64,000 nucleotides of DNA from Hyphomicrobiales bacterium (GTDB lineage: Bacteria; Pseudomonadota; Alphaproteobacteria; Rhizobiales; Beijerinckiaceae), in the NCBI GenBank assembly GCA_004144595.1, contig SEEM01000013.1, positions 1-64,000 of the forward strand. Direction: 5' to 3'. Positions 44,308 through 54,945 of this stretch are shown here, piece by piece. The translations under genes were made by a program, and so were the position numbers. The number at the start of each line of letters is the position of its first letter. The first letter of the stretch is position 1. Under the pieces are notes generated by a model. The model made no database searches, had not been told where the DNA came from, and saw nothing but the letters and a program-made list of their open reading frames with translations.

Positions 44308-44730
44308 TTAGGCCACCGTCGTCTCGACCGGGATGTTGCCCTTCGTCGCGTGCGAATAGGGGCAGACCACATGGGCCTTCGTCACGAGGTCCTCGACTGC
44401 GGCCTTGTCGAGGCCGGGCACGGACACCGTCAGCTTCGCGGTGATGCCGAAGCCCTGGCCGTCATCGCGCGGGCCGATGCCTATATCGGCCGAGACCTTC
44501 GCGTCATCCGGGATCTTCACGTTCTCCTTGCCGGCGACGAACTTGAGCGCGCCGAGGAAGCAGGCCGAATAGCCCATGGCGAAGAGCTGTTCGGGGTTGG
44601 TGCCTTCGCCGCCGCCGCCGCCGAGTTCCTTTGGCGTGTTCAGCACGAGCTTGACGTTGCCGGTATCGGTCGCGGCCTGGCCTTCGCGGCCGCCGGTGGC
44701 GGAACCATGGGCGGTATAGAGCGTCTTCAT
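44308..44730 (-). CDS. ohr: Organic hydroperoxide resistance protein Ohr
   Basis: MKTLYTAHGSATGGREGQAATDTGNVKLVLNTPKELGG...GTNPEQLFAMGYSACFLGAL...VVCPYSHATKGNI. Confidence 0.94.
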   Translation of the reverse strand: MKTLYTAHGSATGGREGQAATDTGNVKLVLNTPKELGGGGGEGTNPEQLFAMGYSACFLGALKFVAGKENVKIPDDAKVSADIGIGPRDDGQGFGITAKLTVSVPGLDKAAVEDLVTKAHVVCPYSHATKGNIPVETTVA

Positions 44731-44767
44731 GGCGGGTCTCCTGCCTCGCTGGGTTGATGGTTGTCTT

Positions 44768-44804
44768 TAGATTGTACACAATTAGATTGTCAACGATTAA
44801 ATTG
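44768..44804. promoter_or_regulatory. AT-rich operator-like region between ohr and ohrR
   Basis: TAGATTGTACACAATTAGATTGTCAACGATTAAATTG, repeated ATTAGATTGT-like elements in the divergent intergenic region. Confidence 0.55.
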
Positions 44805-44860
44805 AGCCGAAGCAGAAGGCGGTTGATTGTGGCGCCGCTTTCGGTTTTGCCTGAAACAGG

Positions 44861-45346
44861 ATGACGGGCGAGGGTGCGATGACGAAGCGGGACAAGGCCG
44901 GGGATGGAGGGCCGCGTCTGGAGCAGCAGCTTTGCTTCGCGATCTATCAGGTCGGCCATGCCTTCAACCGGGCCTATCGCGCGATCCTGGGCGAACTCGG
45001 GCTGACCTATCCGCAATATCTCGTGATGCTCGTGCTGTGGGAGCGGGACGGGCTGACGGTGAAGGCGCTCGGCGAGCGCTTGCTGCTTGATTCCGGCACG
45101 CTGACGCCGCTCCTGAAACGGCTCGAAGCGTCCGGCCTGATCCGGCGCGAGCGCGACGCCCGCGACGAGCGGCAGGTGCGAATCCATCTGGCCGAAAAGG
45201 GTGAGGGGCTGCGCGGGCAGGGACGTTGCGTCCAGGAGGCGATCGGGCAGGCGCTGGGCGGTACGGCTGGGGAAGCGGGACGCTTGCGCGACCAGCTTGG
45301 GCTCGTCCGCGATGCGCTGCTGACGTCGTCGTCTCGCAAGGACTGA
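44861..45346 (+). CDS. ohrR: MarR-family regulator OhrR
   Basis: LEQQLCFAIYQVGHAFNRAYRAIL (conserved reactive Cys), GLTYPQYLVMLVLWERDGLTVKALGERLLLDSGTLTPLLKRLE; divergent from ohr. Confidence 0.92.
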   Translation: MTGEGAMTKRDKAGDGGPRLEQQLCFAIYQVGHAFNRAYRAILGELGLTYPQYLVMLVLWERDGLTVKALGERLLLDSGTLTPLLKRLEASGLIRRERDARDERQVRIHLAEKGEGLRGQGRCVQEAIGQALGGTAGEAGRLRDQLGLVRDALLTSSSRKD

Positions 45347-45634
45347 GCCGGCGCTTTTTGCATCAGCTGCCAAGCTTGTCCGGGGCTTCGCGCCTGCGGC
45401 GCGCCCTGGAACGACAAAGGGTACGCGCCCCTCGTGTCGCTTCCGGGCTGTCATGTTTTGCGCTGACCAAAAAGAACGGCGCGCCTTCATAAAATTTTTC
45501 GCAACGTTGATGCGTTCCGCCGCCTGCCCATAGGGCCGCGCCGTGCCGAATTGCGCGTGCTTACGGATACTTAACCTTAACGAGCTGTGATGCCGGAGAG
45601 ACCCTGCCGGTGCGTTGCCGCGCCCCCGATTCCA

Positions 45635-45674
45635 TTGACGCCCATAAAGGCCCATGCTATCCCAAATCATCCCG
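45635..45674 (+). promoter_or_regulatory. Putative dcw promoter with 10-bp-phased MraZ-box-like repeats
   Basis: TTGACG-17-TATCCC overlapping CCCATAAAGG CCCATGCTAT CCCAAATCAT CCCG (TGGG-N6 repeats on the minus strand). Confidence 0.6.
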
Positions 45675-45822
45675 TCGAAGCCGGCAGGCAATCCAAAGGT
45701 CAGGCTCCGTGTGCCGCGCGGAATCTGGCGTGCGGGAGTGCCTTGCCCGCTTCGACGGGAAGACCTTTCGCCGCTGGCTCATCTGCGCCGCGGCGCCTTG
45801 AAGAGCAGGCCGGGAGGCGGCG

Positions 45823-46299
45823 TTGACGGACCGCTTCGTCTCGAACTTCACGAACCGGCTCGACGCCAAGGGGCGTGTTTCCATTCCCTCGAGCTTTCGG
45901 GCTGTCCTTGCGAAGGACGGCTACGAGGGCCTCTACGTCCATCAAGCGCTCGACCTGCCGGCGCTGGATGCCGGCGGCAACGCGCTCAGGTCCACGATCG
46001 ACGACATCCTGGCGCGCTTCTCGCCGTTCTCGGACGAGTGGGAATTGCTCTCGACGGCGCTGAACGGCACCTCGGAGGTGCTGAAGATCGACACGGAGGG
46101 ACGGATGATGCTGAGCGAGGCGCTGAAGGTGCATGCCGGGATCGGCGACGCCGTGACCTTCGTCGGCCACGGCCACAAATTCCAGATCTGGGAGCCGGAG
46201 CGGTTCCGCGCGCATCTCGAGACGGCGCGAACAAGGCTGCGCGACGTGAAGCGCACGCTCGGCGGCTTGACGGCTCCAACGGGAGGCGCGGGCACATGA
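45823..46299 (+). CDS. mraZ: Transcriptional regulator MraZ
   Basis: [28 protein letters not shown] start; first gene of dcw cluster. Confidence 0.93.
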   Translation: MTDRFVSNFTNRLDAKGRVSIPSSFRAVLAKDGYEGLYVHQALDLPALDAGGNALRSTIDDILARFSPFSDEWELLSTALNGTSEVLKIDTEGRMMLSEALKVHAGIGDAVTFVGHGHKFQIWEPERFRAHLETARTRLRDVKRTLGGLTAPTGGAGT

Positions 46300-47336
46300 G
46301 CGACCATGGCGACCGTTCCGGCGGAGCCATTGGCGGACCGGCTCGTCATTTGCCCGTGTTGCTTGCCGAGGTTCTCGCCGCGCTCGCGCCGCAGGCCGGC
46401 GGGCGCTATCTCGACGGAACCTTCGGGGCAGGGGGGTATTCGCGCGCCATCCTCGATTCCGCGCCGGGCCTGACGCTTCTCGGGCTCGACCGCGACCCTT
46501 CGGCGATCGCCGGCGGGGCCGATCTCGTCGCAGCGATGGCTGGACGCCTGACATTGTCGCAGGCCAATTTCGGCGAACTGGCCGAGGAGGCGCAGCGTTT
46601 CCAGATGGCGCCGCTCGACGGCGTCGTGCTCGATATCGGCGTTTCTTCCATGCAGATCGATCAGGCCGAGCGCGGCTTTTCGTTCCGCTTCGACGGACCG
46701 CTCGACATGCGCATGAGCAGCAGCGGGCAGAGTGCCGCCGATCTGGTCAATGAGGCCGAGGAAGGGCTGCTCGCCAATATCTTCTACCATTACGGCGAGG
46801 AGCGTCGCTCGCGCGCCGTGGCGCGGGCCGTGATCGAGGCCCGCCGCAAGGCGCCGATCACCACGACCAAGCAACTGGCCGATCTCGTCGCCGGTGTGGT
46901 GTGGGGCGAGCCGGGTGGGGCGCATCCGGCGACGCGCGTCTTCCAGGCGCTGCGCATCGCCGTCAATGACGAACTCGGCGAGCTGGTCAGGGCGCTGCAT
47001 GCGGCCGAGACGGTTCTGAAGCCCGGCGGACGGCTGGTCGTGGTCACTTTCCATTCCCTCGAGGATCGCATCGTCAAGCAGTTCTTCGCCGAGCGTTCGG
47101 GCCGGGTGCCGTCGGGCTCGCGCCATGCACCCGCGGTCGCCGCCGCTCAGCCGACCTTCAAGCTGGTCGAGAAGGGCGCCGTCGCGCCGTCCGAGGCGGA
47201 GATGCGGATCAACCCGCGGGCACGCTCGGCCAAGCTGCGCGCCGCCGAACGCAACGAGGCACCGGGTCGCCGGGCCGATGCCGGTCTCGTCGCGCTCTCC
47301 ACCGTCCCCGACCCGCAGCCGCGCCGGAGGCCCTGA
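46296..47336 (+). CDS. rsmH: 16S rRNA (cytosine(1402)-N(4))-methyltransferase RsmH
   Basis: [68 protein letters not shown]. Confidence 0.96.
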   Translation: MSDHGDRSGGAIGGPARHLPVLLAEVLAALAPQAGGRYLDGTFGAGGYSRAILDSAPGLTLLGLDRDPSAIAGGADLVAAMAGRLTLSQANFGELAEEAQRFQMAPLDGVVLDIGVSSMQIDQAERGFSFRFDGPLDMRMSSSGQSAADLVNEAEEGLLANIFYHYGEERRSRAVARAVIEARRKAPITTTKQLADLVAGVVWGEPGGAHPATRVFQALRIAVNDELGELVRALHAAETVLKPGGRLVVVTFHSLEDRIVKQFFAERSGRVPSGSRHAPAVAAAQPTFKLVEKGAVAPSEAEMRINPRARSAKLRAAERNEAPGRRADAGLVALSTVPDPQPRRRP

Positions 47337-47338
47337 GC

Positions 47339-47725
47339 GTGATCAAGCTCCTGCATGTCATCGCCATCGGCGCGCTGGTCTCCTCGGCGGTCTATGCCTA
47401 TTCGATCAAGTACGAGACGACGCTGGCGACCGAGCATCTCCAGAAGCTCAAGGGCAAGACCCAGCGCGAGCGCGACGCCATCGCCGTGCTCAAGGCCGAA
47501 TGGCAGTTCCTCAACCGGCCGGATCGCGTCCAGATGCTGGCCGAGCGCCATCTCGACCTGCAGCCCTTCGTCGTGACCCAGGTGGTCAAGCCCTCCGACA
47601 TCCCGAACCGCGGCCCGAAGGTCGACACCATCGGCCGCAAGCTCGAGGATCTCGGGCTCGGCCTGCCGACCGAGACGCCCCGGAGCACCAAAGCGGGCGC
47701 GACCACGCCGAGGCCGATGCCATGA
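47339..47725 (+). CDS. ftsL: Cell division protein FtsL
   Basis: Short bitopic protein with coiled coil ESxxxL-type EHLQKLKGKTQRERDAIAVLKAEWQFLNRPDRVQMLAERHLDLQP between rsmH and ftsI. Confidence 0.85.
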   Translation: MIKLLHVIAIGALVSSAVYAYSIKYETTLATEHLQKLKGKTQRERDAIAVLKAEWQFLNRPDRVQMLAERHLDLQPFVVTQVVKPSDIPNRGPKVDTIGRKLEDLGLGLPTETPRSTKAGATTPRPMP

Positions 47726-49500
47726 CCGAACCTACAGGACACGGGATTCCGATGGAGCACCAGCACGAGGCAGCCGAGGGCGCGGTGAAGCGCGGGCGCC
47801 TGGCCTGGCTCCGCGACGTCTTCCGCATGAGCGGCGAGAAGAGCGAGCCGCGGGTCGGCCTCGTCATCCTCGGCTTCTCCGCCCTGTTTCTCGCCATCAC
47901 CGGCCGGCTTGTGTATCTCGGCGTGGCGCCCAACGAGCAGGTGGGCCTGCGCCGCGCCACCTCCAATGCCATCTCCTCCGCCCGGCCCGATATCGTCGAC
48001 CGCAACGGCGAGGTCATGGCCACCGATATCCGCACGGTCTCGGTCTTCGCCGAGCCGCGCCGCATCCTCGACAAGGACGAGGCGACGGAGCTGCTGACTG
48101 CCGTGCTGCCGGATCTCGACGCCAAGGACCTGCGCGACAAGCTCGGCACCAAGAAGGGCTTCGTCTGGGTGAAGCGCGAGATCACCCCGCGCCAGCAGGC
48201 GGAAGTGCACCGTCTCGGCATTCCCGGCGTCGGCTTCGTGCCCGAGAACAAGCGCGTCTATCCGAACGGCAACGCCGCGGCGCATGTGCTGGGCTTCGCC
48301 AATATCGACAATGTCGGCATTGCCGGCATTGAAAAATACATCGACTCGCAGGGGTTGCAGGATCTGAACGGCGCCGGCCTCGCGACCGAGGCGTCGGACC
48401 TGAAGCCGGTCAGGCTCTCGATCGACCTGCGCGTCCAGCACCTGCTGCGCGACGAGCTCTCCAAGGGGTTGGAGCGCTTCAAGGCGATCGCGGCCGCAGG
48501 CGCCATCATGGACGTTAATACCGGCGAGGTGATCGCGCTGGTCTCGCTGCCCGATTTCGATCCCGGCAATCCGGTCGATGCGCTGGAGAAGGACCGGATC
48601 AACCGAATGAATGTCGGCGTCTACGAGATGGGCTCGACCTTCAAGGCGCTGACCATCGCGATGGCGCTCGATTCCGGCAAGGTCAACATCAATTCGAGCT
48701 TCTCGACCGCCGGCGGCATGATGCGGTTCGGCCGCCAGGTCATCAAGGAATACCACGGCACCGGCCGGACGCTGACCGTGCCGGAAGTATTCCTGCATTC
48801 GTCTAACATGGGCTCGATCAAGATGGCGCTGGCCGTCGGCGTCGAGGGCCACAAGGCCTTCCTCAAGAAGATGATGCAACTCGACCGGATGACGACGGAG
48901 CTGCCGGAGAGCGCCGCCCCGATCGTCCCGCAGCGCTGGGGCGAGATCAACACGGCGACCATCGCCTTCGGGCACGGCCTCGCCGTCGCGCCGCTCCAGG
49001 CGCTGACCGCGGTGGCGGCGCTGGTCAATGGCGGCTACCTGATGAAGCCGACCTTCCTGCAGCGTTCCGAGGATGACGCACGCAAGGTCTCGACGCGCGT
49101 CATCAAGACGGAAACCTCCGAGGCGATGCGCTACATCATGCGTCTCAACGGCGAGAAGGGCTCGGCGCGCAAGGCGAATATCGAAGGCTATTTCGTCGGC
49201 GGCAAGACCGGCACGGCCGAGAAGGTCATCAACGGCCGCTACGCCAAGAACAGGAACTTCACGACCTTCACGGCGATCGCCCCCTCCGACAAGCCGAAAT
49301 ACCTGTTCCTCGCGATCTACGACGAGCCGAAGGGCTATGCCGAGAGCGGCGGCTATTCGACCGCGGCGTGGAATGCCGGTGTGACCACGGGCAAGGTGAT
49401 CGAGCGCGCCGCGCCGATCCTCGGGCTCAACCCGCGCTTCGACCCGCCGCCGTCGCCGTTCCCGCTGATGGCCCGGCTCGGCGCCTGGGGTTCGCGCTGA
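47722..49500 (+). CDS. ftsI: Peptidoglycan transpeptidase FtsI (PBP3)
   Basis: RPDIVDRNGEVMATDIRTVSVFAEP; YEMGSTFKALTIAMALDSGKV (SxxK); VGGKTGTAEKV (KTG). Confidence 0.95.
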   Translation: MTEPTGHGIPMEHQHEAAEGAVKRGRLAWLRDVFRMSGEKSEPRVGLVILGFSALFLAITGRLVYLGVAPNEQVGLRRATSNAISSARPDIVDRNGEVMATDIRTVSVFAEPRRILDKDEATELLTAVLPDLDAKDLRDKLGTKKGFVWVKREITPRQQAEVHRLGIPGVGFVPENKRVYPNGNAAAHVLGFANIDNVGIAGIEKYIDSQGLQDLNGAGLATEASDLKPVRLSIDLRVQHLLRDELSKGLERFKAIAAAGAIMDVNTGEVIALVSLPDFDPGNPVDALEKDRINRMNVGVYEMGSTFKALTIAMALDSGKVNINSSFSTAGGMMRFGRQVIKEYHGTGRTLTVPEVFLHSSNMGSIKMALAVGVEGHKAFLKKMMQLDRMTTELPESAAPIVPQRWGEINTATIAFGHGLAVAPLQALTAVAALVNGGYLMKPTFLQRSEDDARKVSTRVIKTETSEAMRYIMRLNGEKGSARKANIEGYFVGGKTGTAEKVINGRYAKNRNFTTFTAIAPSDKPKYLFLAIYDEPKGYAESGGYSTAAWNAGVTTGKVIERAAPILGLNPRFDPPPSPFPLMARLGAWGSR

Positions 49501-49521
49501 TCTCGATCTATAACGGTGACC

Positions 49522-50982
49522 ATGACGATGACCGGACACAGCCTCGGAGACCTCTTCCCCGAGATTTTCGAGGCTGAGGCCGCCAGCCAGCAGGTGAATG
49601 GCGTCGCCTTCGACAGCCGCAAGGTGACCGGCGACGACGTCTTCGTCGCGCTCGCCGGGGCAAAGGCCGATGGCGCGCGCTTCATCATGGATGCGGTCGG
49701 GCATGGCGCCGTCGCCGTGGTTTCGGGCGGGCCGCGACCGGCGGACCTGCCGGCCGGCGTCGCCTTCGCGCGGGTCGCCGACCCTCGGCTCGCTCTCTCG
49801 CTGGCGGCGGCGAAAATCCATCCGCGCCAGCCCAAGACCATCGTTGCGGTGACCGGCACCAGCGGCAAATCCTCGGTCGCGGATTTCACCAGGCAGATCT
49901 TCCAGGCGCTCGGCCATGAGGCGGCGAGCGTCGGCACCATCGGCGTGGTGACAGCCAAGAGCGCCGATTACGGCTCGCTGACCACGCCCGATCCGCTTTC
50001 GCTCCATGCCTCGTTCGACAAGCTCGCGGGCGAGGGCGTCACGCATCTGGCCATGGAAGCCTCCTCGCATGGTCTCGACCAGCGCCGCCTCGACGGCGTG
50101 CGATTGAGCGCCGGCGCCTTTCTCAATCTCGGGCGCGACCATCTCGACTATCATCAAAGCGTCGAGGAGTACCTTGCCGCGAAGCTACGGCTCTGGGAGT
50201 TGCTGCCGGCAGGCGCGCCGGTGGTGATCAATCGCGACGAACCCTATGCAGGGGAGGCGGCTGAGGCTGCGGTCAAGGCCGGGCATCCGATCATCGGCAT
50301 CGGCCGCAAGGGCGAGACGCTGACCCTGCTGCGCAACGAGCGCGACGGCTTCTCTCAGCGGCTGACGGTCGGTTTCGACGGGCAGGAACTGTCCGTCGAG
50401 CTGCCACTGGTCGGCGATTTCATGGCCGGCAATGCGCTGGTTGCTGCCGGGCTCGCCATTGCGACCGGCGAGGACAAGGCTGCGTCGCTGAAGGCAAGTT
50501 CCGGTCTTACGGGCGTCGCCGGGCGGCTCGAACGCGTCGGCGAGGCCAATGGCGGGCTCGTCGTCGTCGACTACGCCCATAAGCCTGATGCGCTCGCGGC
50601 GGTGCTGACGACACTCAGGCCCTATGCGACAGGGCGCCTGATCTGCGTCTTCGGTTGCGGTGGCGACCGCGACAAGGGCAAGCGCCCGCTGATGGGTGCG
50701 ATCGCCGCCGAGAAGGCCGATATCGCGATCGTCACCGACGACAATCCGCGCTCCGAGGACCCGGCGACGATCCGGGCCGAGATCATGGCCGCCTCGCCGA
50801 ATCTTTCGGAGATCGGTGATCGCGAGGAAGCTATCCACGCCGCCGTCAGGATGCTGAAGCCTGGGGATTTGCTGGTCGTAGCCGGAAAGGGTCATGAATC
50901 CGGCCAGATCATAGGCGACCGGACGCTGCCCTTCTCGGATCACGACGTGGTTCGCAAGGCGCTATCGGAGATCACGAGATGA
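49522..50982 (+). CDS. murE: UDP-MurNAc-tripeptide synthetase MurE
   Basis: VTGTSGKSSVADFTRQIFQALGHEAASVGTIGV; MEASSHGLDQRRLDGV; DDNPRSEDP. Confidence 0.96.
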   Translation: MTMTGHSLGDLFPEIFEAEAASQQVNGVAFDSRKVTGDDVFVALAGAKADGARFIMDAVGHGAVAVVSGGPRPADLPAGVAFARVADPRLALSLAAAKIHPRQPKTIVAVTGTSGKSSVADFTRQIFQALGHEAASVGTIGVVTAKSADYGSLTTPDPLSLHASFDKLAGEGVTHLAMEASSHGLDQRRLDGVRLSAGAFLNLGRDHLDYHQSVEEYLAAKLRLWELLPAGAPVVINRDEPYAGEAAEAAVKAGHPIIGIGRKGETLTLLRNERDGFSQRLTVGFDGQELSVELPLVGDFMAGNALVAAGLAIATGEDKAASLKASSGLTGVAGRLERVGEANGGLVVVDYAHKPDALAAVLTTLRPYATGRLICVFGCGGDRDKGKRPLMGAIAAEKADIAIVTDDNPRSEDPATIRAEIMAASPNLSEIGDREEAIHAAVRMLKPGDLLVVAGKGHESGQIIGDRTLPFSDHDVVRKALSEITR

Positions 50983-52406
50983 GCGGCCCTCTGTGGACCG
51001 GAGATAAGTTGATCGCGGCGATGCGTGCGCGGCCCGAGGGCGCCGTGCCGCCGGCCGTGACCGGCGCCTCGATCGATACCCGCACGCTGGAGCCCGGCGA
51101 CGTCTTCTTCGCCATCCAGGGCGAGACGCGGGACGGGCATGAGTTCGTCAAGGGCGCGCTTGGCAAGGGCGCGGCACTCGCCGTGATCGACGAAGCGCAT
51201 GCTGCGGAATTCGAAGGTGCCGGGGCGCTTGCCGTCGTGCCGGACGTGCTGAAGGCGATGGAACATGCTGGCACGGCGCGGCGCGCCGAGCTCAAGGCCG
51301 GCGTCGTCGCGGTCACGGGCTCCGTCGGCAAGACGGGCACCAAGGAGGCGCTGCGCCTCGTGCTCTCGCGCCAGGGCAAGACCCATGCGCCGGTTGCCTC
51401 CTACAACAACCATTGGGGCGTGCCGCTGACGCTGGTGCGCACGCCGGCCGACATAGCCTATGGCGTCTATGAGATCGGCATGAACAGCCCCGGCGAGATC
51501 CTGCCGCTGGCGCGGATGGTGCGCCCGCAGGTCGCGATCATCACCACGATCCAGCCAGTGCATCTCGCCGCCTTCGCCTCGGTCGAGGGGATCGCCGAGG
51601 AGAAGGCAGGCGTTTACTGGGAGCTCGAGAAGGGCGGCACGGCGATCGTCAACGCCGATATCCCGCAATCCGAGCTGCTGCGCGATATCGCCCGGTCCGG
51701 ACCGGCCGGGCGGATCATCACCTTCGGCGAAAGTCCGGATGCCGATGTGAAGCTGATTTCCTGCGCGCTCAAACCCGACCTGTCGACGGTCGAGGCCCGC
51801 GTCTTCGGTGAACCCGTGACCTATCGCCTGGGCAGCCCGGGCAAGCATATCGTGCTGAACTCGCTCAGTGTGCTAGCCGCCGTACACGCGCTCGGCGCCG
51901 ATCTCGCGCTGGCGGCGCTGGCGCTGGGCGACCTCAAGCCGCCGGCCGGGCGCGGCGCGCGGCAAGTGCTGCAGGCGCCTGGCGGCAGGATCACGCTGCT
52001 CGACGAGAGCTATAACGGCAATCCGGCCTCGATGCGCGCCGCGATCGAGAATCTCGGCCGGCTGCCCGTCGAAGGCCGCGGCCGGCGCATCGCCGTGCTC
52101 GGTGACATGCTGGAGCTCGGGCCGACCGGGCCGGAGCTGCATCGCGGCCTGGGGGAACCGCTGGTTTCCAACGGAATCGACAAGGTCTTCACCTGTGGCC
52201 CGTTGATGAAAGGGCTCCATGAGAGCTTGCCTTCCGCCATGCGGGGGGCTTATGCCGCCACGGCGAGCGAGCTGGAGCCGCTCGTGCTCGATGCGATCCG
52301 CGGCGGCGATACCGTCACGGTCAAGGGATCGCTGGGCACGCGCATGGGTCCGATCGTCAAGGCGATACTCGCGCGTTTTCCTGCCGTGCCTGCCGAAGAC
52401 CAATAG
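50979..52406 (+). CDS. murF: UDP-MurNAc-pentapeptide synthetase MurF
   Basis: VTGSVGKTGTKEALRLVLSRQGKTHAPVASYNNHWGVPLTL; LLDESYNGNPASMRAAIENL. Confidence 0.96.
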   Translation: MSGPLWTGDKLIAAMRARPEGAVPPAVTGASIDTRTLEPGDVFFAIQGETRDGHEFVKGALGKGAALAVIDEAHAAEFEGAGALAVVPDVLKAMEHAGTARRAELKAGVVAVTGSVGKTGTKEALRLVLSRQGKTHAPVASYNNHWGVPLTLVRTPADIAYGVYEIGMNSPGEILPLARMVRPQVAIITTIQPVHLAAFASVEGIAEEKAGVYWELEKGGTAIVNADIPQSELLRDIARSGPAGRIITFGESPDADVKLISCALKPDLSTVEARVFGEPVTYRLGSPGKHIVLNSLSVLAAVHALGADLALAALALGDLKPPAGRGARQVLQAPGGRITLLDESYNGNPASMRAAIENLGRLPVEGRGRRIAVLGDMLELGPTGPELHRGLGEPLVSNGIDKVFTCGPLMKGLHESLPSAMRGAYAATASELEPLVLDAIRGGDTVTVKGSLGTRMGPIVKAILARFPAVPAEDQ

Positions 52407-52424
52407 ACAAGAGAACCCTGCAGC

Positions 52425-53507
52425 ATGCTCGTCTGGCTCGCCGACTTCGCCGGCACCTTCCCGGTGCTGAACGTCTTCCGCTACATCACGTTCCGCGCAG
52501 GCGGAGCGACCGCGACGGCACTGCTCTTCGTCTTCTTCTTCGGGCCCTCGGCCATTTCCTGGCTCCGCATCAAGCAGGGCAAGGGCCAGCCGATCCGCAC
52601 CGACGGGCCGGAATCGCACCTCGCCAAGCGCGGCACGCCGACAATGGGCGGGCTGATGATCCTGACAGGCGTATTCGTCGCCGTGCTGCTTTGGGGCAAC
52701 CTGCGCAATCCTTATGTCTGGATCGTGCTCGGCGTCACCGCGGCCTATGGCGCGATCGGTTTCTATGACGATTTCCTCAAGGTCACCAAGCAGTCGCACA
52801 AGGGCTTCTCCGGCAAGGCGCGCATCGCGATCGAGGTCGTCGTCGCGCTGATCGCCTGCTATTTCGTCATGCAGAACCAGCCGCCGGCGATCGGGTCCGG
52901 CTTCGCGATGCCCTTCCTCAAGGAAGCGATCATTCCGCTCGGCATCCTGTTCCCGCTGGTCGCGTCCTTCGTCGTGGTCGGCGCCGGCAATTCGGTGAAC
53001 CTGACCGACGGGCTCGACGGTCTCGCCATCGTGCCGGTGATGATCGCGGCCGGCACCTTCGGCTTCATCTCCTACCTCGTCGGCAATGCGATCTTCGCCA
53101 ACTACCTGCAGATCCACCACATCCCCGGCGCGGGCGAGCTCGCGGTGATCTGCGGCGCGGTGATCGGCGCCGGCCTCGGCTTCCTCTGGTTCAACGCGCC
53201 GCCGGCCCAGATCTTCATGGGCGATACCGGCTCGCTCGGGCTGGGCGGCCTGCTCGGCACCATCGCGGTCGCGACCAAGCACGAGATCGTGCTGGCCATC
53301 GTCGGCGGCCTCTTCGTCGTCGAGGCGCTCTCGGTCATCATCCAGGTCTTCGTGTTCAAGCGCACGGGCAAGCGCGTCTTCCTGATGGCGCCGATCCACC
53401 ACCATTTCGAGAAGCTGGGCTGGACCGAGCCGCAGGTCGTGATCCGTTTCTGGATCATCTCGGTCGTGCTGGCGCTGGTCGGCCTCGCCACTCTGAAGCT
53501 GCGCTGA
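52425..53507 (+). CDS. mraY: Phospho-MurNAc-pentapeptide transferase MraY
   Basis: [65 protein letters not shown]. Confidence 0.97.
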   Translation: MLVWLADFAGTFPVLNVFRYITFRAGGATATALLFVFFFGPSAISWLRIKQGKGQPIRTDGPESHLAKRGTPTMGGLMILTGVFVAVLLWGNLRNPYVWIVLGVTAAYGAIGFYDDFLKVTKQSHKGFSGKARIAIEVVVALIACYFVMQNQPPAIGSGFAMPFLKEAIIPLGILFPLVASFVVVGAGNSVNLTDGLDGLAIVPVMIAAGTFGFISYLVGNAIFANYLQIHHIPGAGELAVICGAVIGAGLGFLWFNAPPAQIFMGDTGSLGLGGLLGTIAVATKHEIVLAIVGGLFVVEALSVIIQVFVFKRTGKRVFLMAPIHHHFEKLGWTEPQVVIRFWIISVVLALVGLATLKLR

Positions 53508-53508
53508 G

Positions 53509-54942
53509 ATGACTCCGGTTACGGTCTTTTCCGGGCGCAAGGTCGCCCTGTTCGGGCTCGGCGGTTCCGGGCTTGCGACGGCGCGCGCGCTCAAGGCGGG
53601 CGGCGCAGAGGTAGCGGCCTGGGACGACAATGAGAAGAGCCGGGAGAAGGCGACGACTGAGGGCATCGCCGTCCTCGATCTGACAACCGCCGACTGGTCG
53701 GGCTTCGCGGCCTTCGTGCTGTCGCCCGGCGTGCCGTTGACCCATCCCGAGCCGCACTGGACCGTGGCAAAGGCGAAGGCTGCCGGCGTCGCGATCATCG
53801 GCGACGTCGAATTATTCTTCCTGGAGCGGGCTAAGATCGCGCCGGGCTCCCCGATCATTTGCATCACCGGCACCAACGGCAAGTCGACCACGACGGCGCT
53901 GATCGCGCATGTGCTAAGGGAAGCCGGCCGAGACGTGCAGATGGGCGGTAATATCGGTACCGCCGTGCTGGCGCTGGAGCCGCCGGCCGAAAACCGCATT
54001 CATGTCATCGAGTGCTCGAGCTACCAGATCGACCTCGCGCCCTCGCTCGCGCCGACCCTCGGCATCCAGATGAACCTGACGCCGGATCATCTCGACCGGC
54101 ACGGCACGCTCGAAAACTACGCCGCGATCAAGGAGCGGCTGGTTACTGCCGCCGATATCGCGGTCGTCGGCGTCGACGACGACGCCTCGAAGCAGATGGC
54201 GCGCCGCCGCGCTGCTTGCGGGCGCCCGCTGGTCAAGATCAGCGGCGAGCAGCCGCTCGACGAGGGCGTCTTCGCTGGCGTCACCGCTAATCAGGGCCGG
54301 CTCGACACGCGCATCGTCGAGGTCAAGGGCGGCAAGCCGCGCGTCGTCGCCAATCTCGCCGGCATCGGTAGCCTACGCGGCTCGCATAACGCGCAGAATG
54401 CTGCCGCTGCCTTCGCCGCCTGCTCGGCATTGGGCCTCACCGCAGACGAGATCGCGGCGGGCTTCAAGACCTATCCGGGGCTGGCGCATCGCATGGAGGA
54501 GATCGGCCGGATCGGCCGCGTCGTCTTCATCAACGATTCCAAGGCGACCAATGCGGATTCGACCGAGAAGGCGCTGACCTCCTTCCACGGCATCTTCTGG
54601 ATACTCGGCGGCAAGGCCAAGGACGGCGGCATCGAGAGTCTGCGCCGCTATTTCCCGAACATCGCACGGGCCTACCTGATCGGGGCGGCGAGCGACCTCT
54701 TCGCCGCGACCTTCGACGATGACGGGCGCGTCGCCTACGAGCGCAGTGTCACGCTCGACAAGGCCGTGGCGGATGCGACGCGCGACGCGCTGGCGGCGCC
54801 GGGCGATGGCGAGATCGCTGTGCTGCTCTCGCCGGCCTGCGCTTCCTTCGACCAGTTTCCGAATTTCGAGGTGCGCGGCGACGCGTTCCGCAAGCTGGTC
54901 GCGGAATTGCCGGGTTTCCAGCCTTTCGGCGGCAAGCGCTAG
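53509..54942 (+). CDS. murD: UDP-MurNAc-L-Ala:D-Glu ligase MurD
   Basis: [62 protein letters not shown]. Confidence 0.96.
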   Translation: MTPVTVFSGRKVALFGLGGSGLATARALKAGGAEVAAWDDNEKSREKATTEGIAVLDLTTADWSGFAAFVLSPGVPLTHPEPHWTVAKAKAAGVAIIGDVELFFLERAKIAPGSPIICITGTNGKSTTTALIAHVLREAGRDVQMGGNIGTAVLALEPPAENRIHVIECSSYQIDLAPSLAPTLGIQMNLTPDHLDRHGTLENYAAIKERLVTAADIAVVGVDDDASKQMARRRAACGRPLVKISGEQPLDEGVFAGVTANQGRLDTRIVEVKGGKPRVVANLAGIGSLRGSHNAQNAAAAFAACSALGLTADEIAAGFKTYPGLAHRMEEIGRIGRVVFINDSKATNADSTEKALTSFHGIFWILGGKAKDGGIESLRRYFPNIARAYLIGAASDLFAATFDDDGRVAYERSVTLDKAVADATRDALAAPGDGEIAVLLSPACASFDQFPNFEVRGDAFRKLVAELPGFQPFGGKR

Positions 54943-54945
54943 GCC

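Noticed and set aside
45350-45470. Possible degraded copy of the CGTCATG-type repeat downstream of ohrR
   Set aside because: Only fragmentary similarity (AAGCTTGTCCGGGGC ... GACAAAGGG); arms do not pair well enough to call.
47398-50157. 919-aa minus-strand ORF opposite ftsL/ftsI/murE
   Set aside because: Shadow ORF of strongly supported dcw genes; no domain-like patterns.
51873-53999. 708-aa minus-strand ORF opposite murF/mraY/murD
   Set aside because: Shadow ORF; composition artefact (D/E/R/H-rich).
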